A stretch of 64,000 bases of DNA, taken from the NCBI RefSeq assembly GCF_002021815.1, contig NZ_CP019952.1, positions 1-64,000 of the forward strand, given 5' to 3'. Below the pieces are notes generated by a model. That model searched no databases, had not been told where the DNA came from, and saw only the letters and a list, made by a program, of their open reading frames with translations. The position numbers and the translations under genes are program-made. This document shows positions 47,359 to 58,610 of the stretch, in pieces; the stretch's first letter is position 1; every line of letters begins with the position of its first letter. The stretch is from Pseudomonas parafulva. GTDB lineage: Bacteria > Pseudomonadota > Gammaproteobacteria > Pseudomonadales > Pseudomonadaceae.

Positions 47359-47664
47359 ATGAAAAAAATCGTACCTGATCCACCCCTTCCTTCTACTTCC
47401 GCCCACCCATTTGGCCGCTGCGACGCAGGTCACGAGCCGCTGTTTGCAGTCAACCCGAACATTTCCGCCGAGGACGCTCTGGTCCATGTAGCCCTGTACC
47501 TGCGTAGCGCTTACGAAACCGGCTACAAAGCCCTGGATTACATGCGAGAAGAAGGCCGTGGCATGTTCTGGTCGAACCTGCATGCGATTGAAATGGCAGA
47601 AGGCGTAGTCGAGGCCATCCTGGATGGCATCGAGTCGACTCCGCCGTCGCATAAGAAGGTGTGA
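47359..47664 (+). CDS. Small conserved Pseudomonas protein (DUF6124/DUF3077-like)
   Basis: A 101-residue acidic protein starting MKKIVPDPPLP with the segment NISAEDALVHVALYLRSAYETGYKALDYM. I recognise it as one of a family repeated several times in Pseudomonas genomes; its function is unknown. It has no signal peptide or membrane segment. It is preceded by a structured leader and followed by a strong hairpin. Confidence 0.8.
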   Translation: MKKIVPDPPLPSTSAHPFGRCDAGHEPLFAVNPNISAEDALVHVALYLRSAYETGYKALDYMREEGRGMFWSNLHAIEMAEGVVEAILDGIESTPPSHKKV

Positions 47665-47704
47665 GGGCTGACAGGTGTTCGCCTTTAGATTTTTAGCGCC
47701 TGTG

Positions 47705-47736
47705 AGATCGAGCGCCGCGTGGGCGGCGCTCGATCT
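47705..47736. terminator. Perfect hairpin between convergent genes
   Basis: AGATCGAGCGCCG (47705-47717) is exactly repeated as its complement CGGCGCTCGATCT (47724-47736) around a six-base loop. There is no T-run, so it may be a factor-assisted terminator or a dispersed hairpin repeat. Confidence 0.55.
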
Positions 47737-47794
47737 GCGCAACACTACAAAACCAAGGCAAGCACCTGGTCGCCATAACGCGACCTTCTGCCAA

Positions 47795-49818
<2,024 letters not shown>

Positions 49819-49843
49819 GCCTGTAACCATTCAAGGAGCCGTC

Positions 49844-50668
49844 ATGGACCAGTACGTCGTTTTTGGCAACCCGATCGGCCACAGCAAGTCGCCGCTGATT
49901 CATCGCCTGTTCGCCGAACAGACCGGCCAGGACCTGGAGTACGCCACGCTGCTGGCGCCGCTGGACGACTTCAGTGACTGCGCGCGCGGCTTCTTCAAGC
50001 AAGGCAGCGGTGCCAACGTCACCGTGCCATTCAAGGAAGAAGCCTATCGCCTGTGCGACAGCCTTACCCCGCGCGCGCGTCGTGCAGGCGCGGTGAACAC
50101 GCTCAGCAAGCTGCACGACGGTACTTTGCAGGGGGACAACACCGACGGTGCGGGGCTGGTCCGTGACCTGACCGTCAATGCCGGTGTGGAACTGGCAGGT
50201 AAACGCATCCTTGTCCTCGGTGCCGGCGGCGCCGTGCGCGGGGTGCTGGAGCCGCTGCTAGCGCAAAACCCGCAGTCACTGGTGATCGCCAACCGCACGG
50301 TGGAAAAGGCCGAACGCCTGGCCGAGGCGTTCGATGAGCTGGGGCCGGTGGTGGCCAGCGGGTTCGCCTGGTTGCAAGAGCCGGTGGACGTGATCATCAA
50401 TGCAACCTCGGCCAGCCTGGCCGGTGAGCTGCCACCGATTGCCAGCAGCCTCATCGAACCCGGTCGCACGGTGTGCTACGACATGATGTATGGCAAGGCG
50501 CCAACGCCGTTCTGCCAGTGGGCCACCCAACATGGCGCTGCCAAGGTGCTGGACGGTCTGGGGATGCTGGCCGAACAAGCCGCCGAAGCTTTTTATGTGT
50601 GGCGCGGTGTGCGGCCGGACACTGCTCCGGTTCTCGCTGAACTGCGCCGCCAGCTGGCGCGGGGCTGA
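49844..50668 (+). CDS. aroE: Shikimate 5-dehydrogenase
   Basis: AroE reduces 3-dehydroshikimate with NADPH in aromatic amino-acid synthesis. The ATG at 49844 ([20 protein letters not shown]) gives 274 residues, with the catalytic [12 protein letters not shown] and the NADP motif [16 protein letters not shown] precedes the start. Confidence 0.97.
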   Translation: MDQYVVFGNPIGHSKSPLIHRLFAEQTGQDLEYATLLAPLDDFSDCARGFFKQGSGANVTVPFKEEAYRLCDSLTPRARRAGAVNTLSKLHDGTLQGDNTDGAGLVRDLTVNAGVELAGKRILVLGAGGAVRGVLEPLLAQNPQSLVIANRTVEKAERLAEAFDELGPVVASGFAWLQEPVDVIINATSASLAGELPPIASSLIEPGRTVCYDMMYGKAPTPFCQWATQHGAAKVLDGLGMLAEQAAEAFYVWRGVRPDTAPVLAELRRQLARG

Positions 50669-50707
50669 CAGCAAGCTGGGCGCCTGAGCGGCGCTTCATG
50701 TGGCTGC

Positions 50708-52273
50708 TCAGTCCTCGAACCGGATTGGGCAACGCGCCGGGCCTTCGAGCTTGTGCAACTCTTCGATCACCTGTGGCCTGGCGCCGCGCAAGGTCAGGCT
50801 GCCGCCCGTTCGCTGCAGCCGCCTCGCCTCGCGGTGCAGCATGTCCACCCCTGAATAGTCGATGAAGTTGACCTGCCGCGCATCCATGACCACCTGCGGG
50901 CCCTGGCAGCGCTGCAGGCGTACTTGCAGGTAATGCGCGGCACCGAAGAAGATCGAGCCGCCTACACGCAAGATGTCCGCATCGCCTTCGCGGCTCTGGT
51001 GGATGCGCGGACGCGAGGTGCGCTTGAGGTAGAAGAACAGGGAAACCAGCACACCGGCATAGATGGCCGTCTGCAATTCCAGGAGCAAGGTGGCCGCTGC
51101 CGTCAGCGCCATGACCACGAACTCGGCACGGCTCACACGCAGCAATGCGCCGATGGCCTTGCGATCAACCAGCCCCCAGCAAATCAACAGAATGCTGCCG
51201 GCCATCGCCGGAATCGGCAGGTGCGCGATCAGGCCGGCACCGGCGACGGCAAACACCGCTACCCACAGCGCCGAGAACACCCCGGCCATGGGCGAGCGTG
51301 CGCCTGCGTCATAGCTCAGGCCCGATCGGGTGAACGAGCCCGACGAGAGGTAGCCGGAAAAGAACGCACCGACGATGTTGGAGAGCCCTTGGGCACGTAT
51401 CTCCTGGTCGGCGTCAATCAGTTGCTCGGAGCGCGCAGACAACGAACGGGCGATGGACAAGCTGGTCACCAGCCCCAGCATGCCAACGGCCACGGCGCTG
51501 GGGAGCAGGCGCAGTATCAGGTCCATGTCCAGCAGCGGCACGGCACTCAGAGGTGGCAGGCGCCCCTCGAACGCCGGTACACGCGGCACGTGCTCGAACA
51601 CGCCGGGCAGCAGCCACGCCAGCAGGCTGACGGCCAACAGACTTATCAACAGGCTGGGCCAGCGGGGGCGCCATAGTTTCAGCGCCATGCCCACTGCAAC
51701 GGTAAGCGCCCCCAGTATCAAGGACGGCACATCCATTTCGCCGGCATGGCTGGCCAAGTCCTGAGCCGTCTTCAAGGCGGTGGCCTGGCTGGGCAAATCC
51801 AGCCCGAGCAGGTTGGGCAGCTGCCCCAGCGCGATGACCACGGCAGCCCCAAGGGTGAAGCCGATCACTACCGAATGCGAGACGAAATTGACCAAGGCCC
51901 CGAAACGCAGAAGCCCCAGCAGCAACTGGAAGACACCGCCCAGAAAGGTCAGCAGCAGCACAAGGGTGATGTAGTCATCGCTTCCTGCTACTGCCAACGG
52001 GCTGACACTGGCGTAAAGCACGATGGAAATGGCCGCCGTCGGTCCGCAGATCAGGTGCCAGGAGGACCCCCACAGGCAGGCGATCAGCACCGGGACGATG
52101 GCTGCATACAGCCCATATTCCGCTGGCAGGCCGGCGATCAGGGCATAGGCGATGGATTGCGGGAGCGCAAGGATGGCGCCGCTCAAACCTACCAGCAGGT
52201 CCTGACGCAAGCTGCGGGGCGTCTGGCGCGGCAGCCAGGCTAGAAAGGGCAGCAGGCGTATGAGGCGATGCAT
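50708..52273 (-). CDS. SulP-family anion transporter with STAS domain
   Basis: A 521-residue SulP permease: a multi-helix membrane domain with the GLSGAILALPQSIAYALIAGLPAEYGLYA signature near residue 30, and a cytoplasmic STAS domain at the C-terminus (about 420-521). Start MHRLIRLLPFLAWLP chosen; a longer frame is possible. It lies 90 bases after choX in the choline sulfatase cluster, so sulfate or choline-O-sulfate is a likely substrate; this is inference. Confidence 0.88.
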   Translation of the reverse strand: MHRLIRLLPFLAWLPRQTPRSLRQDLLVGLSGAILALPQSIAYALIAGLPAEYGLYAAIVPVLIACLWGSSWHLICGPTAAISIVLYASVSPLAVAGSDDYITLVLLLTFLGGVFQLLLGLLRFGALVNFVSHSVVIGFTLGAAVVIALGQLPNLLGLDLPSQATALKTAQDLASHAGEMDVPSLILGALTVAVGMALKLWRPRWPSLLISLLAVSLLAWLLPGVFEHVPRVPAFEGRLPPLSAVPLLDMDLILRLLPSAVAVGMLGLVTSLSIARSLSARSEQLIDADQEIRAQGLSNIVGAFFSGYLSSGSFTRSGLSYDAGARSPMAGVFSALWVAVFAVAGAGLIAHLPIPAMAGSILLICWGLVDRKAIGALLRVSRAEFVVMALTAAATLLLELQTAIYAGVLVSLFFYLKRTSRPRIHQSREGDADILRVGGSIFFGAAHYLQVRLQRCQGPQVVMDARQVNFIDYSGVDMLHREARRLQRTGGSLTLRGARPQVIEELHKLEGPARCPIRFED

Positions 52274-52363
52274 AGGGTGGTCAAATCCCCAGGATGTGTC
52301 TGTTCTGGAGAGGTGATCTGTTTCACGAATCAACCGCAGACAGATCCGCTCTCCACTCGCTGT

Positions 52364-53293
52364 TTACAATGTTTGTTTCACGGCCGCGACGGCGTCTGCA
52401 CCCGCTTTGGTGGTCACGCCGTTCAGCCAGCCATCCAGTGCCTCGGGGTGCGCTTTTACCCAGGCCCTGGCCGCCTCGTCGAAGCTGATCTTCTTATCCA
52501 CAACCTCGGCCATGATGGTGTTTTCCATGTCCAGCGTGAAGCTCAGGTTGCTCAGCAACTTTGCCGCGTTCGGGCAGGCTTGTGGATAACCCTTACGTGT
52601 CAGCGTGAACACGTCGCCTTTGCTACCGAACCACTTCTCGCCACCGGTCAAGTAATGCATGTTCAGCTTCACGTTCATGGGGTGCGGCGTCCAGCCGAGG
52701 AAGGCTATGTACTGCTGTTTCTTGACCGCTCGATCCACCTGGGCCAGCATGGCCTGCTCGCTGGACTCCACCAGTTTCCATTTGCTCAGGCCGAAGGCAT
52801 CACCCTTGATGATCTCTTGCAGCGAGAGATTGGCCGGCGCGCCTGAGCCAATGCCGTACAGCTTCCTGCCAAACTGATCGGCGTGCTTGTTCAAGTCCGC
52901 GAAATCACGTACCCCGCCTTTCCACACATAGTCCGGCACCGCCAGGGTGAATTCGGTTCCTTGCAGGTTACGCGAGAGCTGCTGCACATCCCCGTTGGCG
53001 ACGAACTTGTCATGGAAGCCTTGGTGCGCAGGCATCCAGCTCCCAAGAAAGGCATCGACTTGGCCATCCTTGAGCCCGCCATAGATGATCGGCACCGCCA
53101 GGCTCTCCACCTTCACCTGGTACCCCAGGGGTTCAAGCAACAGCCGGGCCACTGCGTTGGTGGTGGCGATGTCACTCCACCCGGGGTCGGCCAGCTTGAC
53201 GGTTGAGCATTGCGCGTTGTTATCGGCGGCCTGGGCGTTAAGCGTACTCAGGCTGACGGCTAGCGCGAACAAGGTAGCAGCGAACGTATGCAT
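52364..53293 (-). CDS. choX: Choline-binding periplasmic protein of ABC type
   Basis: A 309-residue periplasmic substrate-binding protein (OpuAC/ProX type) with a signal peptide MHTFAATLFALAVSLSTLNAQA. Family blocks KLADPGWSDI, PIIYGGLKDGQVDAFLGSWMP and FLGWTPHPMN fit a quaternary-ammonium binder. It follows betC by 14 bases. No ABC permease or ATPase gene is adjacent, so it may feed a transporter encoded elsewhere. Confidence 0.9.
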   Translation of the reverse strand: MHTFAATLFALAVSLSTLNAQAADNNAQCSTVKLADPGWSDIATTNAVARLLLEPLGYQVKVESLAVPIIYGGLKDGQVDAFLGSWMPAHQGFHDKFVANGDVQQLSRNLQGTEFTLAVPDYVWKGGVRDFADLNKHADQFGRKLYGIGSGAPANLSLQEIIKGDAFGLSKWKLVESSEQAMLAQVDRAVKKQQYIAFLGWTPHPMNVKLNMHYLTGGEKWFGSKGDVFTLTRKGYPQACPNAAKLLSNLSFTLDMENTIMAEVVDKKISFDEAARAWVKAHPEALDGWLNGVTTKAGADAVAAVKQTL

Positions 53294-53307
53294 GGCGGGC
53301 TCTCTTT

Positions 53308-54825
53308 TCAATCCAGTGGGGCGGGCTGTGGATAACGTGCCTTGCGCTCGAGGTCGTCAAGATCGATGTGGTTGCGCATGTACTGCTGACTGGCGTCCAC
53401 CCAAGGTTGGTGATCCCAGCTGCTCAACTTGCCAATGGCCAGTGACTGGGCCACCAGACGGCGACGTCGCTGGCTGGCCAGCACCTGCTTGCGCAGGCCG
53501 GGTATGTCCCAGCGCTGGCGCGCCTCGGTGACGAACCCCTGCAGCAATGCCTGATGATCCGGGCTGGTAGCCAGATTCTCCCGCTCGTACGGGTCGCGGC
53601 TCAGGTCATAGAGTAGACAGGGGTCGTCCTCGCTGTACACGAACTTGTAGGAACCGCGGCGGATCATCATGAGCGGGCCGACGGTACCCTCGGCCATGTA
53701 TTCACCAATCACTTCGTCGTGACCACCCTGCCCTCGCAGATGGCCAAGCAGTGAGCGGCCGTCCAGGTGAAGGGATTTATCCACAGCCCCACCTGCCAGC
53801 TCGACCAGGGTAGGCAGCAGGTCGCAGGTCGAGACGGACGCACTGACGCGGCCGGCCGCGAAGCGTTGCGGGGAATGGATCAGGAGCGGTACACGGGCTG
53901 ACATCTCGAACCAATGCATTTTGTACCAGAGGCCGCGCTCACCCAGCATGTCGCCATGGTCGCCCGAGAACACGATCAAGGTGTCGTCGGCGAGGTTGCA
54001 TTCCTCAAGGGTGTGCAGCAATTGACCGATATTGTCGTCGATGTAGCTGCAAGCGCCGAAGTAGGCCCGCCGGGCATCGCGGATTTTGTCCACAGGGAGC
54101 GGTTTGTCCCAAAGGTCGTAGACCTTGAGCAATCGCTGGGAGTGGGGATCGAGCGAGGCTTGGCTATCCGTGTGCTTGGGTAACGGGATATCCACACCGT
54201 CGTAGCGATCCCAGTAGCGTTTGGGGATGGTGTAGGGATCGTGAGGGTGGGTCATGGACACTGTCAGACAGAACGGGCGGCCGTCGTTTTCACGGACGTG
54301 GTCATACAAATACTGACGCGCCTTGAACACCACTTCCTCGTCAAAATCCAGCTGGTTCGTACGTACGCATGGCCCGGCCTGCAGCACTGAGGACATGTTG
54401 TGGTACCAGCTTGGTCGCACGTCAGGCTCATCCCAATTCACGGCCCAGCCGTAGTCGGCCGGGTAGATATCGCTGGTCAGGCGTTCCTCATAGCCGTGCA
54501 GTTGATCGGGCCCGCAGAAATGCATCTTGCCGGACAGCGCCGTGCGATAGCCTAAGCGGCGCAGATAGTGGGCGTAGGTGGGGATATCGGCGGGGAAGTC
54601 AGCCGCGTTGTCATAGGCCCCAATACGGCTAGGGAGCTGACCACTGACGAGGGTGAAACGCGAGGGGGCGCACAGCGGGCTATTGCAGTAAGCCGAATCG
54701 AACACCACGGCCTGTGCAGCCAGACGAGTGAGATGAGGCATCTGTATGGGTGAGTCGGCGTAGATGGGCAGCAAGGGTGCTGCCATCTGATCAGCCATAA
54801 TGAACAGGATATTAGGGCGTTTCAT
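53308..54825 (-). CDS. betC: Choline-sulfatase
   Basis: BetC hydrolyses choline-O-sulfate to choline and sulfate. The start MKRPNILFIMADQM gives 505 residues. The sulfatase motif CAPSR (Cys52 is the residue turned into formylglycine), FSGDHGDMLGERGLW and the metal-binding residues are present. It is first gene of betC-choX-SulP and divergent from a LysR gene, as in P. aeruginosa (PA0031/PA0032). Confidence 0.96.
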   Translation of the reverse strand: MKRPNILFIMADQMAAPLLPIYADSPIQMPHLTRLAAQAVVFDSAYCNSPLCAPSRFTLVSGQLPSRIGAYDNAADFPADIPTYAHYLRRLGYRTALSGKMHFCGPDQLHGYEERLTSDIYPADYGWAVNWDEPDVRPSWYHNMSSVLQAGPCVRTNQLDFDEEVVFKARQYLYDHVRENDGRPFCLTVSMTHPHDPYTIPKRYWDRYDGVDIPLPKHTDSQASLDPHSQRLLKVYDLWDKPLPVDKIRDARRAYFGACSYIDDNIGQLLHTLEECNLADDTLIVFSGDHGDMLGERGLWYKMHWFEMSARVPLLIHSPQRFAAGRVSASVSTCDLLPTLVELAGGAVDKSLHLDGRSLLGHLRGQGGHDEVIGEYMAEGTVGPLMMIRRGSYKFVYSEDDPCLLYDLSRDPYERENLATSPDHQALLQGFVTEARQRWDIPGLRKQVLASQRRRRLVAQSLAIGKLSSWDHQPWVDASQQYMRNHIDLDDLERKARYPQPAPLD

Positions 54826-54845
54826 GCAAGCTCCCATCGTTGAAG

Positions 54846-54888
54846 GTTATGCGCAATGCTTGCCTACCACGATGCGGCTGTGCATAAC
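54846..54888. promoter_or_regulatory. Candidate operator between betC and its LysR regulator
   Basis: GTTATGCGCA (54846-54855) and TGTGCATAAC (54879-54888) form an inverted repeat with one mismatch. It sits 21 bases from the betC start and 46 bases before the lysR start, in the shared control region. The right half is also an exact TTATGCACA DnaA box. Confidence 0.45.
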
Positions 54889-54933
54889 ATGGGTAAAGCC
54901 CCCGTAGGGCAATGCGTGGGATTAGCCAGGCTT

Positions 54934-55833
54934 ATGTTTGAACACCTTGCTGGATTGTCGTTGGATACCCTACGCGTGTTCGAGGCAGCCGCACGCTTGC
55001 GCAGCTTTACGGCAGCTGCCTTGGAGCTGGGCACCACGCAACCGGCAATCAGTCAGCAGGTAAAACGCCTGGAGGCGCAACTGGGCGCGCGGCTGTTCGA
55101 TCGCATCTACCGGGGCATCGAGCTGACCGAGGCGGGCCAAGTGTTGTTCGAGTACGCCAGCCAGGGGTTGCAAACCATGGACGATGGCGTGGCCCGCGCA
55201 AGCGGGCGCCATCAGCGTGAAGTACTTCAGGTGGCGACGGATTTTGCATTCGCTGCGTTCTGGTTGATGCCCCGTCTGCAGCGCTTTCATGAAGCGTATC
55301 CACAGGTCGATGTGAGCCTGGTGACGGGTGAGCGAAGCCAAGGCATGTTGCGCCCGGACATTGACGTGGCGGTGCTATTCGGCGATGGGCGTTTTCATCA
55401 AGGCGAGAGCCGTTGGCTGTTCGATGAGGAGGTTTTCCCGGTATGCAGCCCTCGCCTTGTCCATGGCAAACCCTTGTCTGCCGCGGCTTTGCAGCGTTTG
55501 CCGCTGCTGCATCTCAAGGGTGAGCAGGCGAGCCGGTGGTTCGACTGGGCAGGTGTCTTTCGCGGGCTCGGGGTGACCAGCGCGCCGCCTGCGGGGCAGC
55601 TGCGGTTCGACAACTACACGTTGTTGATCCAGGCCGCCATCGCGGGCCAGGGCATGGCGATCGGCTGGCGGCATCTGGTGGATGGGCTGGTCGACCAAGG
55701 GTTGCTGTGCCGGCCGTTGGAGGGCACCTTGCGGTCGGCACGTGGGTATTACGCCGTATTGCCGCCGCGCAAGCGTCGCGGGGCGTTGATCGCACGCTTC
55801 GTGGATTGGCTTGAGCACGAGCGTTGCCTCTGA
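54934..55833 (+). CDS. betR: LysR-family regulator of choline sulfatase
   Basis: A 299-residue LysR regulator, HTH at residues about 12-65 (LSLDTLRVFEAAARLRSFTAAALEL), effector domain after it. It resembles the GcvA-like group. Divergence from betC matches the arrangement of known choline-sulfatase regulators, so control of betC is the natural inference. Start ATG 54934; the upstream frame crosses the operator region. Confidence 0.85.
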   Translation: MFEHLAGLSLDTLRVFEAAARLRSFTAAALELGTTQPAISQQVKRLEAQLGARLFDRIYRGIELTEAGQVLFEYASQGLQTMDDGVARASGRHQREVLQVATDFAFAAFWLMPRLQRFHEAYPQVDVSLVTGERSQGMLRPDIDVAVLFGDGRFHQGESRWLFDEEVFPVCSPRLVHGKPLSAAALQRLPLLHLKGEQASRWFDWAGVFRGLGVTSAPPAGQLRFDNYTLLIQAAIAGQGMAIGWRHLVDGLVDQGLLCRPLEGTLRSARGYYAVLPPRKRRGALIARFVDWLEHERCL

Positions 55834-55888
55834 GATGCTGGGCCCGCTTGTGGCATGTTGTCAGAATCGACGCACATCAGGAGTAGCT

Positions 55889-56227
55889 GTGCAGAGAATC
55901 AAGGGTTATCACGCCCACGTGTACTACGACGCCTCCACCTTGGAGCAGGCGCGAGCCTTGTGCGAGGAGGCAGCCGCGCTGTTTCCGGTCACCATGGGGC
56001 GTATGCACACCAGGCCTGTTGGGCCGCATCCGGACTGGAGCTGTCAGTTGGCGTTCGAGCCTGAGCTTATTGGCGTGGTGCTGCCCTGGCTGGCGTTGCA
56101 CCGCAGGGGGCTGGTGGTCTTTTTGCACCCGCTTACCGGGGATGAGCTGGCAGACCACCGCGATCATGCGATCTGGATGGGGGCGCTGCGGCCTCTGGAC
56201 TTGTCGGGTTTTGGCGAAGGGCGTTAA
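55889..56227 (+). CDS. DOPA 4,5-dioxygenase family protein
   Basis: A 112-residue protein with YHAHVYYD at the N-terminus, HTRPVGPHPDWSCQLAF in the middle and LHPLTGDELADHRDHAIWMG at the end, the conserved histidines of this family. Related plant and fungal enzymes cleave L-DOPA; the bacterial substrate is unknown. The start is GTG at 55889 with CAGGAG 5 bases upstream. Confidence 0.88.
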   Translation: MQRIKGYHAHVYYDASTLEQARALCEEAAALFPVTMGRMHTRPVGPHPDWSCQLAFEPELIGVVLPWLALHRRGLVVFLHPLTGDELADHRDHAIWMGALRPLDLSGFGEGR

Positions 56228-56248
56228 TTGAGCGATCCAATCTTAGGC

Positions 56249-56412
56249 GCGTTCTTGCCGGAGCGGCCGCGATGACTGCGAAGCAGCCCCAGGATTTCAG
56301 CTTCGCAGCTCATATTGCTGGGGTCGCTATGCGGCCCATCGCGGCACAAGGCCGCTCCTACAGGTATACGCATCTCTCAAGTGCGCCGCGATGGGCCGCG
56401 CAGCGGCCCTAG
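56249..56412. repeat. REP-like repeat cluster
   Basis: The unit GCGGCCCATCGCGGC continuing to GCCGCTCCTACAGGT (56331-56365) is close to the P. putida 35-base REP. GGCCCATCGCGGC (56333-56345) has its exact complement at 56385-56397, so the copies form an inverted pair, and a truncated third copy lies at about 56252-56272. It fills the gap before trpA. Confidence 0.75.
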
Positions 56413-56478
56413 GATATCAGCGTTGCAACATGAGCTGCCGCTCAAGATAGCCTCGGGCAACCGAGCGACAACCATCCC

Positions 56479-57288
56479 TTAGCGCCGAGCGCCACGTACC
56501 CCTTCTGCCAAGGCCGAGCACAGGCTCAACACATCGTCTACCGCCTGACCGGGGTTCTGCGCGTGGGCAATTTTGTCGACCAGGGCTGAGCCTACCACCA
56601 CACCGTCGGCGAGACGGGCGATGTTGGCCGCCTGCTCGGGGGTGCGAATGCCAAACCCGACGCTGATCGGCAAATCCGTATGGCGACGCAAGCGCGCAAT
56701 GGCTTCGGTCACATGTTCTGTCGTCGCCGAGCCTGCACCGGTCACACCGGCCACCGACACGTAGTAGACGAACCCGGAGCTGCGCTCCAGCACGCGGGGC
56801 AGGCGCGCGTCGTCGGTAGTCGGGGTGGTCAGGCGGATGAAGTCGATACCCGCAGCCTGGGCCGGGCTGGCCAGTTCGTCGTCATGCTCAGGCGGCAGGT
56901 CGACGATGATCAGGCCATCGACACCGGCTTTGTTGGCCTGGGCCACGAACGCTTCCACGCCAAAGCGGTGAATCGGGTTGTAGTAACCCATCAGCACGAT
57001 CGGCGTGGTCTGGTCATCCACTCGGAATTCGCGAACCATCTGCAGCGTCTTGGCCAAGGTCTGGCCAGCCTCGAGTGCACGCAGGGTGGCCAGCTGGATG
57101 GCCACGCCGTCGGCCATGGGGTCGGTGAACGGCATGCCCAGTTCGATCACGTCGGCACCTGCCGCCGGCAGGCCCTTGAGAATCTGGAGCGAGGCGTCAT
57201 AGCCTGGATCACCTGCAGTGACGAAGGTGACCAGTGCTGCGCGGCCTTCGGTTTTCAGCTCGGCGAAACGTTGTTCAAGACGGCTCAT
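56479..57288 (-). CDS. trpA: Tryptophan synthase alpha subunit
   Basis: TrpA cleaves indole-3-glycerol phosphate to indole, which is channelled to TrpB. The TIM-barrel protein has 269 residues with [13 protein letters not shown] (catalytic Glu near residue 48) and the [10 protein letters not shown] phosphate-binding block. Its start overlaps the trpB stop by four bases. Confidence 0.98.
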   Translation of the reverse strand: MSRLEQRFAELKTEGRAALVTFVTAGDPGYDASLQILKGLPAAGADVIELGMPFTDPMADGVAIQLATLRALEAGQTLAKTLQMVREFRVDDQTTPIVLMGYYNPIHRFGVEAFVAQANKAGVDGLIIVDLPPEHDDELASPAQAAGIDFIRLTTPTTDDARLPRVLERSSGFVYYVSVAGVTGAGSATTEHVTEAIARLRRHTDLPISVGFGIRTPEQAANIARLADGVVVGSALVDKIAHAQNPGQAVDDVLSLCSALAEGVRGARR

Positions 57289-58502
57289 GCCTGTTTCTCC
57301 TGGGCGGCCATGTGGTTCATGACGGTGTGCATATCCTTGTCCCCACGCCCCGACAGGCAGATCACCATCAGGTGGTCCTTGGGCAAGGACGGGGCGCGCT
57401 TGATGGCTTCGGCCAGCGCATGGGCGCTTTCCAGCGCGGGAATGATGCCTTCGAGCCGGCAGGATGCGTGGAAGGCATCCAGGGCCTCGTCATCGGTGAT
57501 GCTGACGTATTCGACCCGCTTCACTTCGTGTAGATAAGCGTGCTCGGGGCCGATGCCCGGATAGTCCAGGCCTGCTGAGATCGAATGGGCATCGGTGATC
57601 TGGCCGTCGGCGTCCTGCAGCAAGTAGGTACGGTTGCCGTGCAGTACCCCAGGCACTCCGCCGTTCAGGCTGGCAGCGTGCTTGTCGGTCTGTACGCCGT
57701 GCCCGCCCGCCTCGACACCGATGATCTGAACGCTCGGCTCTTCGAGAAACTCGTGGAACAGGCCCATGGCATTGGACCCGCCACCCACGCAGGCCACCAG
57801 GCTGTCCGGCAGTCGGCCTTCCTTTTCCTGCATCTGGGCGCGGGTTTCCTTGCCGATGATCGACTGGAAGTCCCGAACCATGGCTGGGTAGGGGTGCGGG
57901 CCGGCTACGGTGCCGATCAGGTAGAACGTGTCGTCGACATTGGTGACCCAGTCGCGCAGGGCCTCGTTCATGGCGTCTTTCAAGGTGCCGGTACCAGCGG
58001 TGACCGGCACGATTTCAGCGCCCAGCAGTTTCATGCGGAACACGTTGGCCTGCTGCCGCTCGATGTCGGTAGCGCCCATGTAGATCACGCAAGGCAACCC
58101 GAAACGCGCCGCCACGGTGGCGGTAGCGACGCCATGCATGCCGGCACCGGTTTCGGCGATCAGGCGCTTTTTGCCCATGCGCTTGGCCAGCAGTACCTGG
58201 CCGATGCAGTTGTTCACCTTGTGCGCGCCGGTGTGGTTGAGCTCCTCGCGCTTGAAGTAGATCTTGGCACCACCGCAGTGCTCGGTCAGGCGCTCGGCGA
58301 AATACAACGGGTTGGGACGGCCAATGTAGTCGCGTTGGAAGTAAGCCAGTTCTTCGAGAAATGCAGGGTCTGCCTTGGCCGCTTCGTACTCACGGGCCAG
58401 GTCCAGTACCAGTGGCATCAGTGTTTCGGCCACGTAGCGGCCGCCGAACGAGCCGAACAGGCCATTGGCATCGGGGCCGGGGCGATATTGGGACTGGGTC
58501 AT
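57285..58502 (-). CDS. trpB: Tryptophan synthase beta subunit
   Basis: TrpB condenses indole with serine using PLP. The start [20 protein letters not shown] gives 405 residues; the PLP lysine lies in [10 protein letters not shown], followed by [11 protein letters not shown] and [10 protein letters not shown]. It is divergent from trpI, as in other Pseudomonas where TrpI activates trpBA. Confidence 0.98.
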   Translation of the reverse strand: MTQSQYRPGPDANGLFGSFGGRYVAETLMPLVLDLAREYEAAKADPAFLEELAYFQRDYIGRPNPLYFAERLTEHCGGAKIYFKREELNHTGAHKVNNCIGQVLLAKRMGKKRLIAETGAGMHGVATATVAARFGLPCVIYMGATDIERQQANVFRMKLLGAEIVPVTAGTGTLKDAMNEALRDWVTNVDDTFYLIGTVAGPHPYPAMVRDFQSIIGKETRAQMQEKEGRLPDSLVACVGGGSNAMGLFHEFLEEPSVQIIGVEAGGHGVQTDKHAASLNGGVPGVLHGNRTYLLQDADGQITDAHSISAGLDYPGIGPEHAYLHEVKRVEYVSITDDEALDAFHASCRLEGIIPALESAHALAEAIKRAPSLPKDHLMVICLSGRGDKDMHTVMNHMAAQEKQA

Positions 58503-58610
58503 GAGACGCTCCAAGGCATAACGAATGAGTGATGGGCTTTACTGTAACCATGACCTGCTCCGATGAAAACCGATAAGATTGCGCTGACCTGTCAGGAAAA
58601 CTCACACGTA
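58503..58610. promoter_or_regulatory. trpB-trpI divergent control region
   Basis: This 108-base gap separates divergent trpB and trpI and must hold both promoters and the TrpI-binding sites known from P. aeruginosa and P. putida. I could not pick out a convincing consensus site by eye. Confidence 0.5.
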
